Source: Streptomyces sp. NBC_00224 (GTDB lineage Bacteria > Actinomycetota > Actinomycetes > Streptomycetales > Streptomycetaceae). From it: a stretch of 64,000 nucleotides of DNA. How positions within the stretch are numbered: position 1 is the first letter of the stretch; each line of letters starts with the position of its first letter. The notes under the pieces are model-generated. The model worked only from the letters and a program-made list of their open reading frames with translations, was not told the origin of the DNA and made no database searches. The stretch spans positions 4,374,501 to 4,438,500 of the forward strand of contig NZ_CP108106.1 in the NCBI RefSeq assembly GCF_041435195.1. The letters run 5' to 3'. The position numbers were made by a program, and so were the translations under genes. This document shows, piece after piece, positions 15,891-23,984 of the stretch.

Positions 15891-15928
15891 GTGTGGCGTC
15901 GCCCCTGGGACGGGGGCGGCGCCACACG
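15891..15928 (+). terminator. Terminator after citrate synthase
   Basis: GTGTGGCG...CGCCACAC arms with an inner GCCCC/GGGGGC pairing give a stem of about 15 bp, 25 bases past the stop codon. Confidence 0.75.
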
Positions 15929-16043
15929 CGTATGTGCCCCCGCCCGGGGCCCCTTGATCCATTCGTGGCTGGAATTAGATAGGGTTTTCGAGAACCAGAC
16001 CCCCCACAACGGGCTCTTCGGGCCCGGGATTTGGAGTACCACC

Positions 16044-16304
16044 ATGCGTCGTACTGTGACCGCTGTTCTGTCCGCCGCGCTGCTCGCCGGTGGCCTGGCC
16101 GTGACCGTCGCGCCCGCCGCGCACGCCGGCGTCATCATCTGCAAGCCGGCCGAACTGCGCCAGCAGGCCGCCCAGCTCGACCGGAAGGCCGAGGAGCTCA
16201 ACCACCTGGGCGAGCGTGCCGCCGCCGCGAAGGCCCACCAGCAGGCCGACGCGCTGCGCAAGAAGGCCAAGATGTGCGAGGACGCGGACGGCCGCGCCTC
16301 CTAG
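16044..16304 (+). CDS. Small secreted helical protein
   Basis: 86 residues. A clear signal peptide (MRRTVTAVLSAALLAGGLAV, then cleavage after APAAHA) and a mature part of about 55 residues with two Cys (VIICKPAE and KMCEDADG) flanking a charged, coiled-coil-like helix (QQAAQLDRKAEELNHLGERA). The Cys pair could form a disulphide outside the cell. It resembles small streptomycete secreted proteins of unknown function. It is monocistronic and convergent with the TetR gene. Confidence 0.8.
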   Translation: MRRTVTAVLSAALLAGGLAVTVAPAAHAGVIICKPAELRQQAAQLDRKAEELNHLGERAAAAKAHQQADALRKKAKMCEDADGRAS

Positions 16305-16320
16305 TCAGCGGTACGGGTAC

Positions 16321-16348
16321 GGGGGTCGGGCGCACGCGCCCGGCCCCC
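16321..16348. terminator. Bidirectional terminator between convergent genes
   Basis: GGGGGtCGGGCG pairs with CGCCCGgCCCCC around a CACG loop, in the 48-base space between the secreted protein and the TetR gene. It can serve both directions. Confidence 0.65.
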
Positions 16349-16352
16349 GTTC

Positions 16353-16967
16353 TCATGCCCGCCCCAGCGCCCCGTCGACCAGCTCCGCCCACTGCGCCAC
16401 CACCCGGCGTCTGCGGGCGCCGTCGTCCGTCAGGAGGTTGGCGAGGCCGAGGCCGCGGGCCATGTCGAGGAGGCCCTGGACTGTTTCGCGTACGCCGGGC
16501 AGCGACTCGTCCGCGCCGAGCAGTGCCACCGCGATGCGGTGCGACTCCCGGCCCACCCTGGCTTCCAGCTCCCTTACCCGCGCGTGCAGTTGGGGCTCGT
16601 TGGCGGCGGCCACCCAGAGGTGCAGGGCGGCCCGGAACAGCGGGCCCGTGTAGAGGTCGACGAGGCTGGCGACCACGGTGTGGCGGTCGGTGGGGCCGAG
16701 GGCGCGCAGGGCCGTGGAGCGTTCCTCGGCCACGTACTCGACGGCCGCCGTGAACAGGTCCTCCCGGGTGGGGAAGTGGTGCTGGGCCGCGCCGCGCGAG
16801 ACGCCGGCCCGCTCGGCGACGACGGAGACCGTGGAGCCCGCCCAGCCGTGTTCGGCCAGACAGGCCACCGCGGCCTCCAGGAGGCGCTGCCGGGTGACGC
16901 GGCTGCGGTCCTGCTTCGGGGAGTTGGGGCCCTTCGCGGAGGTGGTCGCCGGTGTCACAACACCCAT
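16353..16967 (-). CDS. TetR-family regulator of the acyl-CoA operon
   Basis: 204 residues. The N-terminal HTH is RQRLLEAAVACLAEHGW, then VSVVAERAGVSRGAAQHHFP, followed by a divergent ligand-binding domain. It is the last gene of the eight-gene operon and overlaps the enoyl-CoA hydratase stop by 13 bases if ATG 16967 (GGGAG 5 bases upstream) is used; GTG 16958 would give a GTGA overlap. The likely operator is the GCAAGC-GT-GCTTGC palindrome upstream of the first gene, with an acyl-CoA as inducer (inference). Confidence 0.9.
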   Translation of the reverse strand: MGVVTPATTSAKGPNSPKQDRSRVTRQRLLEAAVACLAEHGWAGSTVSVVAERAGVSRGAAQHHFPTREDLFTAAVEYVAEERSTALRALGPTDRHTVVASLVDLYTGPLFRAALHLWVAAANEPQLHARVRELEARVGRESHRIAVALLGADESLPGVRETVQGLLDMARGLGLANLLTDDGARRRRVVAQWAELVDGALGRA

Positions 16968-17689
16968 GGGGGCTCCCGTCGTTCCAGGAACGCCGTCACG
17001 CCCTCCTTCGCCTCGGCGGAGGCGAACAGGGCCGCCGAACGCGCGCTCAGGTCTTGTGTCCAGCGGTCGAAGGTCTCCACCACGGTAGCCGTGACCAGTG
17101 CCTTCGATGCGGCCAGGCCCTGTGGGGAGGCCCGGCGCAGCCCGTCGAGGACCGGTGCGAGGGCCGCGTCCACGTCGTCGGCCGCCGCCGTGAGCAGTCC
17201 GGCCCGTACCGCCTCGGCCGCCCCGAACCGTTCCCCGGTGAGGTAGTAGCGTCCGGCGGCGCGCGGGTCCATGCGGGGCAGCAGGGGCATGGAGATGACG
17301 GCGGGGGCGAGCCCGAGCAGGGATTCGGTGAAGGCGTACGTGGAGTCCGGTCCGGCCACCGCGATGTCGCAGGCGCCGAGCAGCCCGAGCCCGCCGGCCC
17401 GTACGTGTCCGGTGACCCGTGCCACGACCGGCTTGGGCAGTTCGACGACGCCTCGCATCAGGGTCACGAAGGCGGCCGGGTCGGGGGGTGACTTGAGGTC
17501 GGCGCCCGCGCAGAAGGTGGAGCCGGTGTGGGTGAGCAGGACGGCCCGTACGCCCGGGTCGTCGGCGCAGTCGGCGAGGGCCGCGCCGAGCTCGCCGACG
17601 AGGGCGGCCGACAGGGCGTTGCGGTTGGCGGGCGAGTCCAGTGTCAGTGTGGTGATGCCCCGGTCGTGCGAGCGGTGTACGACGGTCAT
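16955..17689 (-). CDS. Enoyl-CoA hydratase/isomerase family protein
   Basis: 244 residues of crotonase fold. The oxyanion-hole segment is FCAGADLKSPPD. The second oxyanion loop is HVRAGGLGLLGACDIA, where the usual first catalytic Glu (GGGxEL in rat crotonase) is replaced by a Gly-Leu sequence. The second catalytic Glu position appears as FTESLLGLAP. The reaction may therefore be isomerase, hydrolase or a modified hydratase rather than classic hydration. It overlaps the ligase stop by four bases (ATGA) and lies in the acyl-CoA operon. Confidence 0.88.
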   Translation of the reverse strand: MTVVHRSHDRGITTLTLDSPANRNALSAALVGELGAALADCADDPGVRAVLLTHTGSTFCAGADLKSPPDPAAFVTLMRGVVELPKPVVARVTGHVRAGGLGLLGACDIAVAGPDSTYAFTESLLGLAPAVISMPLLPRMDPRAAGRYYLTGERFGAAEAVRAGLLTAAADDVDAALAPVLDGLRRASPQGLAASKALVTATVVETFDRWTQDLSARSAALFASAEAKEGVTAFLERREPPWVL

Positions 17690-19293
17690 GCGGTGCCCTT
17701 CTGGCTTTCCGGGACGCCCCGGCGCTCCCTGAGTTCACGGCGGAGGATCTTTCCGGTCGCCGCGCGCGGCACTGTGCCGATGAACTCCACGCGGCGGATC
17801 TTCTTGTACGGGGCGACCTGCCCGGCGACGTACTCCATGACGTCGTCGGCGGTGAGGTCCTGGGTGCCGGGCGCCCGTACGACGTAGGCGCATGGCACCT
17901 CGGTGCCGTCCTGGTCGTACACGCCGACGACCGCCGCGTCCGCGATGGCGTCGTGGGTGAGCAGCAGCGCCTCCAGTTCGGCGGGGGCGACCTGGAAGCC
18001 CTTGTACTTGATGAGTTCCTTGACCCGGTCGACCACGAAGAGCCAGCCGTCGGCGTCGGCGTGGCCGATGTCGCCGGTGTGCACCCAGCCGTCGGCGTCG
18101 ATCATCTCGGCGGTGGCCTCGGGGCGGCCGAGGTAGCCCTTCATGACCTGCGGGCCCCGGATGGCGATCTCGCCGGTCTCGCCGGGGGCGACGTCGCGGC
18201 CCGGCTCGTCGAGGGAGAGGAGGCGCATCTCGGTGCCGGGCAGGAGTTTGCCGACGGTGCCGGGCGGCGGGTTCGCGGCCGCCAGGGGGACGGCGTGGGT
18301 GCCGGGCGAGAGCTCGGTCATCCCGTACGCCTGACGCACCGGCGGGAGTTTGAGCCGGGCCGAGCAGGCCGCCGCGAGCTGGGCGTCCAGGGGGGCGGCG
18401 GCGCTGACGATGTACTCCAGGGAGGAGAGGTCGTACTGGGCGACCGCCGGGTGCTTGGCGAGGGCGAGCACGATCGGCGGGGCCACGTAGAGGCCGGTGA
18501 TGCGGTGGCGCTCGATGGTGGCGAGGAACTGGTCGAGGTCGAAGCGCGGCAGCACCACGACGGTGGCGCCCTGCCTCAGTGGGGCGTTGAGGAGCGCGGT
18601 GAGCCCGTAGATGTGGAAGAAGGGCAGGACGGCGAGGATGCGGTCGCCGGGGCCCATGGGGCAGAGCGGGTGGAGCTGGGCGAGGTTGGTGGCGATCGAG
18701 CGGTGGGTGAGCATCACGCCCTTGGGTACGCCGGTGGTGCCCGAGGAGTACGGCAGCGCGGCGATGTCCTCGCCGGGGTCGATCTCCACGGCGGGCTCGG
18801 GGGCGTCGGAGGCGAACATGTCGAGGACCGAGCGGTGGCCGTCCGCCCGGTCGCAGACGAATATCTCCGCGATGCAGCCGCTGAGTTCGGCCGCGCGGCG
18901 GGCCGTCTCAAGAAGTGGCGCGATCGTGACGATCCAGCGCGCCTTGGAGTCGGCGATCTGTTTGGCGAACTCCTCGGCCGTGGCCAGCGGGTGGACCGTG
19001 GTCACCGAGGCACCTGCGCGCGTGGCCCCGTAGAACACGGCGGGGAAGAGCACCGAGTTGGGGCTGTGCAGGGCGAGGACGTCGCCCTTGCGCAGCCCGG
19101 CCTCGGCGAGCGCGGCGGCGACCCGGCGGTGCTGCACGTCGAGCAGGGCGTACGAGACGGAGGTGGCGCCCGTCGGGTCCGTGCCGTCGATGAGGGCGGT
19201 GGCGGCGCCGTAGCGCGTCGCGTGCCCGAGGACTGCCTGGTGGATGGGTTCGTCGACGACCGGGACGGCCGCGTACTCGCTGTGGAAGACCAT
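17686..19293 (-). CDS. Acyl-CoA ligase (4-coumarate-CoA ligase-like)
   Basis: 535-residue ANL-superfamily adenylate-forming enzyme that activates a carboxylic acid to its CoA thioester with ATP. Motifs: the AMP-binding P-loop LPYSSGTTGVPKGVMLTH, the QAYGMTEL motif, the hinge VVDRVKELIKYKGFQVAPAE and the C-terminal catalytic Lys in GKILRRELRE. The start is ATG 19293 (MVFHSEYAAVPVVDEP). It gives the operon its entry step for a free acid; the substrate is not predictable from the visible pocket residues. Confidence 0.92.
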   Translation of the reverse strand: MVFHSEYAAVPVVDEPIHQAVLGHATRYGAATALIDGTDPTGATSVSYALLDVQHRRVAAALAEAGLRKGDVLALHSPNSVLFPAVFYGATRAGASVTTVHPLATAEEFAKQIADSKARWIVTIAPLLETARRAAELSGCIAEIFVCDRADGHRSVLDMFASDAPEPAVEIDPGEDIAALPYSSGTTGVPKGVMLTHRSIATNLAQLHPLCPMGPGDRILAVLPFFHIYGLTALLNAPLRQGATVVVLPRFDLDQFLATIERHRITGLYVAPPIVLALAKHPAVAQYDLSSLEYIVSAAAPLDAQLAAACSARLKLPPVRQAYGMTELSPGTHAVPLAAANPPPGTVGKLLPGTEMRLLSLDEPGRDVAPGETGEIAIRGPQVMKGYLGRPEATAEMIDADGWVHTGDIGHADADGWLFVVDRVKELIKYKGFQVAPAELEALLLTHDAIADAAVVGVYDQDGTEVPCAYVVRAPGTQDLTADDVMEYVAGQVAPYKKIRRVEFIGTVPRAATGKILRRELRERRGVPESQKGTA

Positions 19294-19313
19294 GGGGGCA
19301 CGTCCTAGTACGG

Positions 19314-20465
19314 CTAGTACGACTTGGGAAGCCCCAGCGTCTGATGCGAGACATAGTTGAGGATCATTTCGCGGCTGACCGGCGCTATCCGGGCCACGCG
19401 CGCCGCAGTGATGAGCGCCGCGAGCCCGTACTCGCGGGTGAGGCCGTTGCCGCCGAGGGTGTGCACGGCCTGGTCGACGGCCTTGACGCAGGCTTCGGCC
19501 GCCGCGTACTTGGCCATGTTGGCGGCCTCGCCCGCGCCCGTGTCGTCGCCCGCGTCGTAGAGCGCGGCCGCCTTCTGCATCATCAGCCGGGCCAGCTCCA
19601 GCTCGATGTGCGCCTGGGCGAGCGGGTGGGCGATGGCCTGGTGGGCGCCGATGGGCTGCTTCCACACCTGGCGTTCGCGCGCGTACGTGAGCGCCCGCGC
19701 CAGCGCGTAGCGGCCCATGCCGATCGCGAAGGCGGCCGTCATGATCCGTTCGGGGTTGAGCCCGGCGAAGAGCTGGAGCAGCCCGGCGTCTTCATCGCCG
19801 ACGAGCGATTCGGCGGGCAGCCGCACCTCGTCGAGGACCAGCTCGAACTGCTTCTCCTGCGCTTGGAGTTCCATGTCGATCTGCGACCGCTGGAAGCCGG
19901 GGGTGTCGCGGGGCACGATGAACAGGCAGGGCTTGAGGCTGCCGGTGCGGGCGTCTTCCGTACGCCCCACGATCAGGGTGGCGTCGGCGATGTCGACGCC
20001 GGAGATGAAGACCTTGCGGCCGGTGACGATCCAGCCGCCGGTCTCCTCGTCGCGGCGGGCGGTGGTGGTGATGCGGTGCGAGTTGGAGCCCGCGTCGGGC
20101 TCGGTGATGCCGAACGCCATGGTCCGCGAGCCGTCCGCGAGCCCGGGCAGCCAGGTGCGCTTCTGCTCCTCGGTGCCGAAGCGGGCGATGACCGTGCCGC
20201 AGATCGCGGGCGAGACGACCATCATGAGCAGCGGACAGCCCGCCGCCCCCAACTCCTCAAGCACGATGGACAGTTCGGCCATGCCGCCGCCCCCGCCGCC
20301 GTACTCCTCGGGCAGGTTCACGCCGAGGTAGCCGAGCTTGGCGGCGTCGGCCCACAGCGCCTCGCGGTCGTGTCCCCGGCCGTGCCGCTGCCCCAGGGCC
20401 GCCACGGCGGCCCGCAGGTCCTTGAGTTCCTGGCTCTCGATGGCGCTGCTGCGTGCTCCGGTCAT
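19314..20465 (-). CDS. Acyl-CoA dehydrogenase
   Basis: 383-residue FAD enzyme that introduces an alpha,beta double bond into an acyl-CoA. Visible: LPEEYGGGGGGMAELSIVLE in the N-terminal helical domain, GITEPDAGSN (flavin-contacting strand), the middle beta domain around TGRKVFISG, and the C-terminal QAVHTLGGNGLTREYGLAAL. Its start overlaps the carboxylase alpha stop by four bases (ATGA). In the operon it would act after the ligase and before the carboxylase or hydratase. Confidence 0.93.
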   Translation of the reverse strand: MTGARSSAIESQELKDLRAAVAALGQRHGRGHDREALWADAAKLGYLGVNLPEEYGGGGGGMAELSIVLEELGAAGCPLLMMVVSPAICGTVIARFGTEEQKRTWLPGLADGSRTMAFGITEPDAGSNSHRITTTARRDEETGGWIVTGRKVFISGVDIADATLIVGRTEDARTGSLKPCLFIVPRDTPGFQRSQIDMELQAQEKQFELVLDEVRLPAESLVGDEDAGLLQLFAGLNPERIMTAAFAIGMGRYALARALTYARERQVWKQPIGAHQAIAHPLAQAHIELELARLMMQKAAALYDAGDDTGAGEAANMAKYAAAEACVKAVDQAVHTLGGNGLTREYGLAALITAARVARIAPVSREMILNYVSHQTLGLPKSY

Positions 20466-22375
20466 GACGGCTGGTCCTCCTGTGCTTCGGGTGCGTCCTG
20501 GACGACGGCGAGCAGGGCGCCGACCTCGACCTGGCGGCCGGGGGCGGCGTGGAGCGCGGTGAGCGTGCCGGAGGCGGGGGCGGTGATGGGGTGGGTCATC
20601 TTCATCGCCTCCAGCCAGATCAGTGGCTGCCCCGCGGTGACCCGGGCCCCTTCGGCGAGCCCGTCCGCGACCCGGACGACGACGCCCGGCATGGGGGCGA
20701 GCAGCGATCCGGGGGCCGCGAGTTCGCTGGGGTCGGTGAAGCGGGGGTGTGCGGTGAGGGCGTACGAGCCGGCGGCGGTGTCGACGTACACCTGGTCGCC
20801 GTACCGCGTGACCAGGAAGTCCCTGGAGACTCCGGCGACTTCGAGGCGTACCCGGCCGGGTTCGGCGGCTTCCAGGCGTACGTCCGGGAAGCCGTCGGCG
20901 GTGAGGCCGTGGCGGGTGAGGCGGTAGCGGATCTCGTGGTCCCCGTACCGCTTGGTCTGCGGCTGGGACGGCAGGTTGCGCCAGCCGCCGCCGAAGCGGG
21001 AGGCGCGGCCCGCCGCGTCCGCCAGGGCGGCGGCGAGGGCCGCGTGCGCCTCCCCCGCGCGCGGCTCGGTCAGGGCGGGCAGGTGCCGGTCGTAGAAGCC
21101 GGTGTCGAGGCGGCCGGAGGTGAAGTCCGGGTGGCGCAGGGAGCGTACGAGCAGGTCGCGGTTGGTCTTCGGCCCGTGGACACGGGCCAGTTCGAGCGCA
21201 CGGGCGAGTGCGCGGACGGCGGCGGCGCGGGTGGGGGCGTGGACGACGGCCTTGGCGAGCATGGCGTCGTAGTGGACGCCGATGGTGTCGCCGTCGCCGT
21301 AGCCCCGGTCCAGACGGACACCGTCCGGCAGGGAGAGGTGGTGCAGGACGCCGGTCTGCGGGGTCCAGCCGGTCGCCGGGTCCTCGGCGTACAGCCGCGC
21401 CTCGACGGCGTGCCCGTGCGGCTCGGGCGGCTCGGTGGGCAGGGCGGCGCCCTCGGCGACCTGGAGCTGGAGCGCGACCAGATCGACCCCGAACACGGCC
21501 TCGGTGACGGGGTGTTCGACCTGGAGGCGGGTGTTCATCTCCAGGAAGTACGCCCGCCCGGAGGGGTCGACGAGGAACTCGACGGTGCCCGCGCCCCGGT
21601 AGGAGACGGCACGGGCGGCGGCCACGGCGGCGGTACGGAGTCTGCCGCGCAGGGCCTCGGGCAGGCCGGGCGCCGGGGCCTCCTCGATGACCTTCTGGTG
21701 GCGGCGCTGGAGCGAGCAGTCACGGGTGCCGAGCGCCCAGACCGTGCCGTGCGCGTCGGCCATGATCTGCACCTCGACGTGACGCCCGCGCTCCACGTAC
21801 GGCTCGGCGAACACCTCGCCGTCCCCGAACGCGGACCGCGCCTCGGCGGAAGCGGCCGCCAACTCGCCTTCCAGGTCGATGAGTTCCCGTACGACGCGCA
21901 TCCCACGGCCTCCCCCGCCCGCCGCCGCCTTGAGGAGCAGCGGCAGATCGGCCCCGGTGGCCTTCGCCGGGTCGACGGGGGCGAGCAGCGGCACCCCGGC
22001 CGCCGCCATCAGCTGCTTGGCGCGGGTCTTGGAGGCCATCGCCTCGATGGCGGCGGGCGGCGGGCCGATCCAGGTCAGCCCGGCGTCGACGACCGCCTGC
22101 GCGAAGGCGGCGCTCTCGGAGAGGAACCCGTACCCGGGGTGCACGGCGTCCGCGCCCGCCGCGAGGGCCGCCTTCACGACGAGGTCGCCGCGCAGATACG
22201 TCTCGGCGGGCGTGGCCCCCGGCAGCCGCACGGCCGCGTCGGCCTCGCGGACGTGCGGCAGCGACGCGTCCGGGTCGGAGTACACGGCGACCGTGGAGAT
22301 ACCCAGGTCACGGCAGGTGCGGAAGACCCGGCAGGCTATCTCGCCCCGGTTGGCGACAAGAACGGACTGGATCAT
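20462..22375 (-). CDS. Acyl-CoA carboxylase alpha subunit (biotin carboxylase + BCCP)
   Basis: 637 residues. Biotin carboxylase domain 1-450: the N-terminal VLVANRGEIACRVFRTCRDL, the ATP-grasp glycine loop KAAAGGGGRGMRVV, EMNTRLQVEHPVTE and the catalytic RDCSLQRRHQKVIEEAP. A linker follows, then the C-terminal biotinyl domain with IWLEAMKMTHPI (Lys is biotinylated, about residue 600). It carboxylates biotin for the beta subunit encoded just upstream (7-base gap). MCC-, GCC- and PCC-type enzymes share this layout. Confidence 0.94.
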   Translation of the reverse strand: MIQSVLVANRGEIACRVFRTCRDLGISTVAVYSDPDASLPHVREADAAVRLPGATPAETYLRGDLVVKAALAAGADAVHPGYGFLSESAAFAQAVVDAGLTWIGPPPAAIEAMASKTRAKQLMAAAGVPLLAPVDPAKATGADLPLLLKAAAGGGGRGMRVVRELIDLEGELAAASAEARSAFGDGEVFAEPYVERGRHVEVQIMADAHGTVWALGTRDCSLQRRHQKVIEEAPAPGLPEALRGRLRTAAVAAARAVSYRGAGTVEFLVDPSGRAYFLEMNTRLQVEHPVTEAVFGVDLVALQLQVAEGAALPTEPPEPHGHAVEARLYAEDPATGWTPQTGVLHHLSLPDGVRLDRGYGDGDTIGVHYDAMLAKAVVHAPTRAAAVRALARALELARVHGPKTNRDLLVRSLRHPDFTSGRLDTGFYDRHLPALTEPRAGEAHAALAAALADAAGRASRFGGGWRNLPSQPQTKRYGDHEIRYRLTRHGLTADGFPDVRLEAAEPGRVRLEVAGVSRDFLVTRYGDQVYVDTAAGSYALTAHPRFTDPSELAAPGSLLAPMPGVVVRVADGLAEGARVTAGQPLIWLEAMKMTHPITAPASGTLTALHAAPGRQVEVGALLAVVQDAPEAQEDQPS

Positions 22376-22382
22376 CAGCGCC

Positions 22383-23984
22383 TCACATCCTGAAGATGCC
22401 GAAGCCGCCGCGCGCGCCTTCGACCGGGGCCGTGTGGACGGCGGACAGACAGATGCCGAGGACCGTGCGGGTGTCGCGGGGGTCGATGACCCCGTCGTCG
22501 TAAAGCCGCCCGGACAGGAAAGCCGGCAGGGACTCGGACTCGATCTGCTGCTCGACCATGGCGCGCAGCCCGGCGTCCGCCTCGTCGTCGTACATCTGCC
22601 CCTTGGCCAGCGCCGAGGCGCGGGCGACGATGGAGAGGACCCCGGCGAGCTGCAGCGGCCCCATGACGGCGGACTTGGCGCTGGGCCAGGCGAAGAGGAA
22701 CCGGGGGTCGAAGGCGCGCCCGCACATCCCGTAGTGCCCGGCGCCGTACGAGGCGCCCATGAGCACCGACAGATGCGGCACCTTCGAATTGCTGACCGCG
22801 TTGATCATCATCGCGCCGTGCTTGATGATGCCGCCCTGCTCGTACTCCTTGCCGACCATGTAGCCGGTGGTGTTGTGGAGGAAGAGGAGCGGGATGTCGC
22901 GCTGGTTGGCGAGCTGGATGAACTGGGCGGCCTTCTGTGACTCCGCGCTGAACAGGACGCCCTGGGCGTTGGCGAGGATGCCGACCGGGTAGCCGTGCAG
23001 CCGCGCCCAGCCGGTGACCAGGCTCGGCCCGTAGAGCGGCTTGAACTCGTCGAAATCCGAGCCGTCGACGAGCCGGGCGATCACCTCGCGCGGATCGAAG
23101 GGCGTCTTCAGGTCCCCCGGCACGATCCCGAGCAGCTCGTCCTCGTCGTACTTGGGCGACTCGTAGGAGAGAGCCGGATCCGGGTGCGCCTTGCGGTGGT
23201 TGAGGCGGGCGACGATGCGCCGGGCCTGGCGCAGGGCGTCCTGCTCGTCCACGGCGTAGTGGTCGGCGAGGCCGGAGGTGCGGGCGTGCATCTCGGCGCC
23301 GCCGAGCGACTCGTCGTCGCTCTCCTCACCGGTGGCCATCTTCACCAGCGGCGGCCCGCCGAGGAAGACCTTCGACCGCTCCTTGATCATGACGGTGTGG
23401 TCGGACATCCCCGGCACGTACGCACCGCCGGCGGTCGAGTTCCCGAACACCACCGCGATGGTGGGGATCCCGGCGGCGGACAGCCGGGTGATGTCCCGGA
23501 ACAGCGCCCCGCCCGGGATGAAGATCTCCTTCTGGGAGGGCAGATCGGCGCCGCCGGACTCGACGAGGCTGATGCAGGGCAGCCGGTTGGCGTACGCGAT
23601 CTCGTTGGCCCGCAGCGCCTTCTTCAGCGTCCACGGGTTGGAGGCCCCGCCGCGTACGGTCGGGTCGTTGGCGGTGATCAGGCACTCGACGCCCTCGACG
23701 ACCCCGATCCCGGTGACCATCGAGGCGCCGACGGGGTAGTCGCTCCCCCAGGCGGCGAGCGGCGACAGCTCCAGGAACGGGGTGTCCGGATCGACGAGCA
23801 GCTCGATGCGCTCGCGGGCGAGCAACTTGCCGCGTGTGCGATGACGTTCGACGTACTTGGGCCCACCGCCGGCGAGCGCCTTGGCGTGCTCGGCGTCGAG
23901 CTCGGCCAGCTTGGCGAGCATGGCGTCGCGGTGGGCGGCGTACTCGGGCCCGCCGGTGTCGAGGGCGGTCGGCAGGACGGTCAC
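22383..23984 (-). CDS. Acyl-CoA carboxylase beta subunit (carboxyltransferase)
   Basis: 533-residue carboxyltransferase that moves CO2 from biotin to an acyl-CoA. Motifs: GASNPWTLKKALRANEIA, CISLVESGGADLPSQ, the CoA-site glycines VFGNSTAGGAYVPGMSDH and LMGASYGAGHYGMCGRAFDP. The pattern is closest to methylcrotonyl/geranyl-CoA carboxylase beta subunits rather than PccB. The start is GTG 23984 with GGAGG 8 bases upstream, and its GTGA overlaps the stop of the AtuA-like gene; a longer frame to 24026 is unlikely. Confidence 0.94.
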   Translation of the reverse strand: MTVLPTALDTGGPEYAAHRDAMLAKLAELDAEHAKALAGGGPKYVERHRTRGKLLARERIELLVDPDTPFLELSPLAAWGSDYPVGASMVTGIGVVEGVECLITANDPTVRGGASNPWTLKKALRANEIAYANRLPCISLVESGGADLPSQKEIFIPGGALFRDITRLSAAGIPTIAVVFGNSTAGGAYVPGMSDHTVMIKERSKVFLGGPPLVKMATGEESDDESLGGAEMHARTSGLADHYAVDEQDALRQARRIVARLNHRKAHPDPALSYESPKYDEDELLGIVPGDLKTPFDPREVIARLVDGSDFDEFKPLYGPSLVTGWARLHGYPVGILANAQGVLFSAESQKAAQFIQLANQRDIPLLFLHNTTGYMVGKEYEQGGIIKHGAMMINAVSNSKVPHLSVLMGASYGAGHYGMCGRAFDPRFLFAWPSAKSAVMGPLQLAGVLSIVARASALAKGQMYDDEADAGLRAMVEQQIESESLPAFLSGRLYDDGVIDPRDTRTVLGICLSAVHTAPVEGARGGFGIFRM

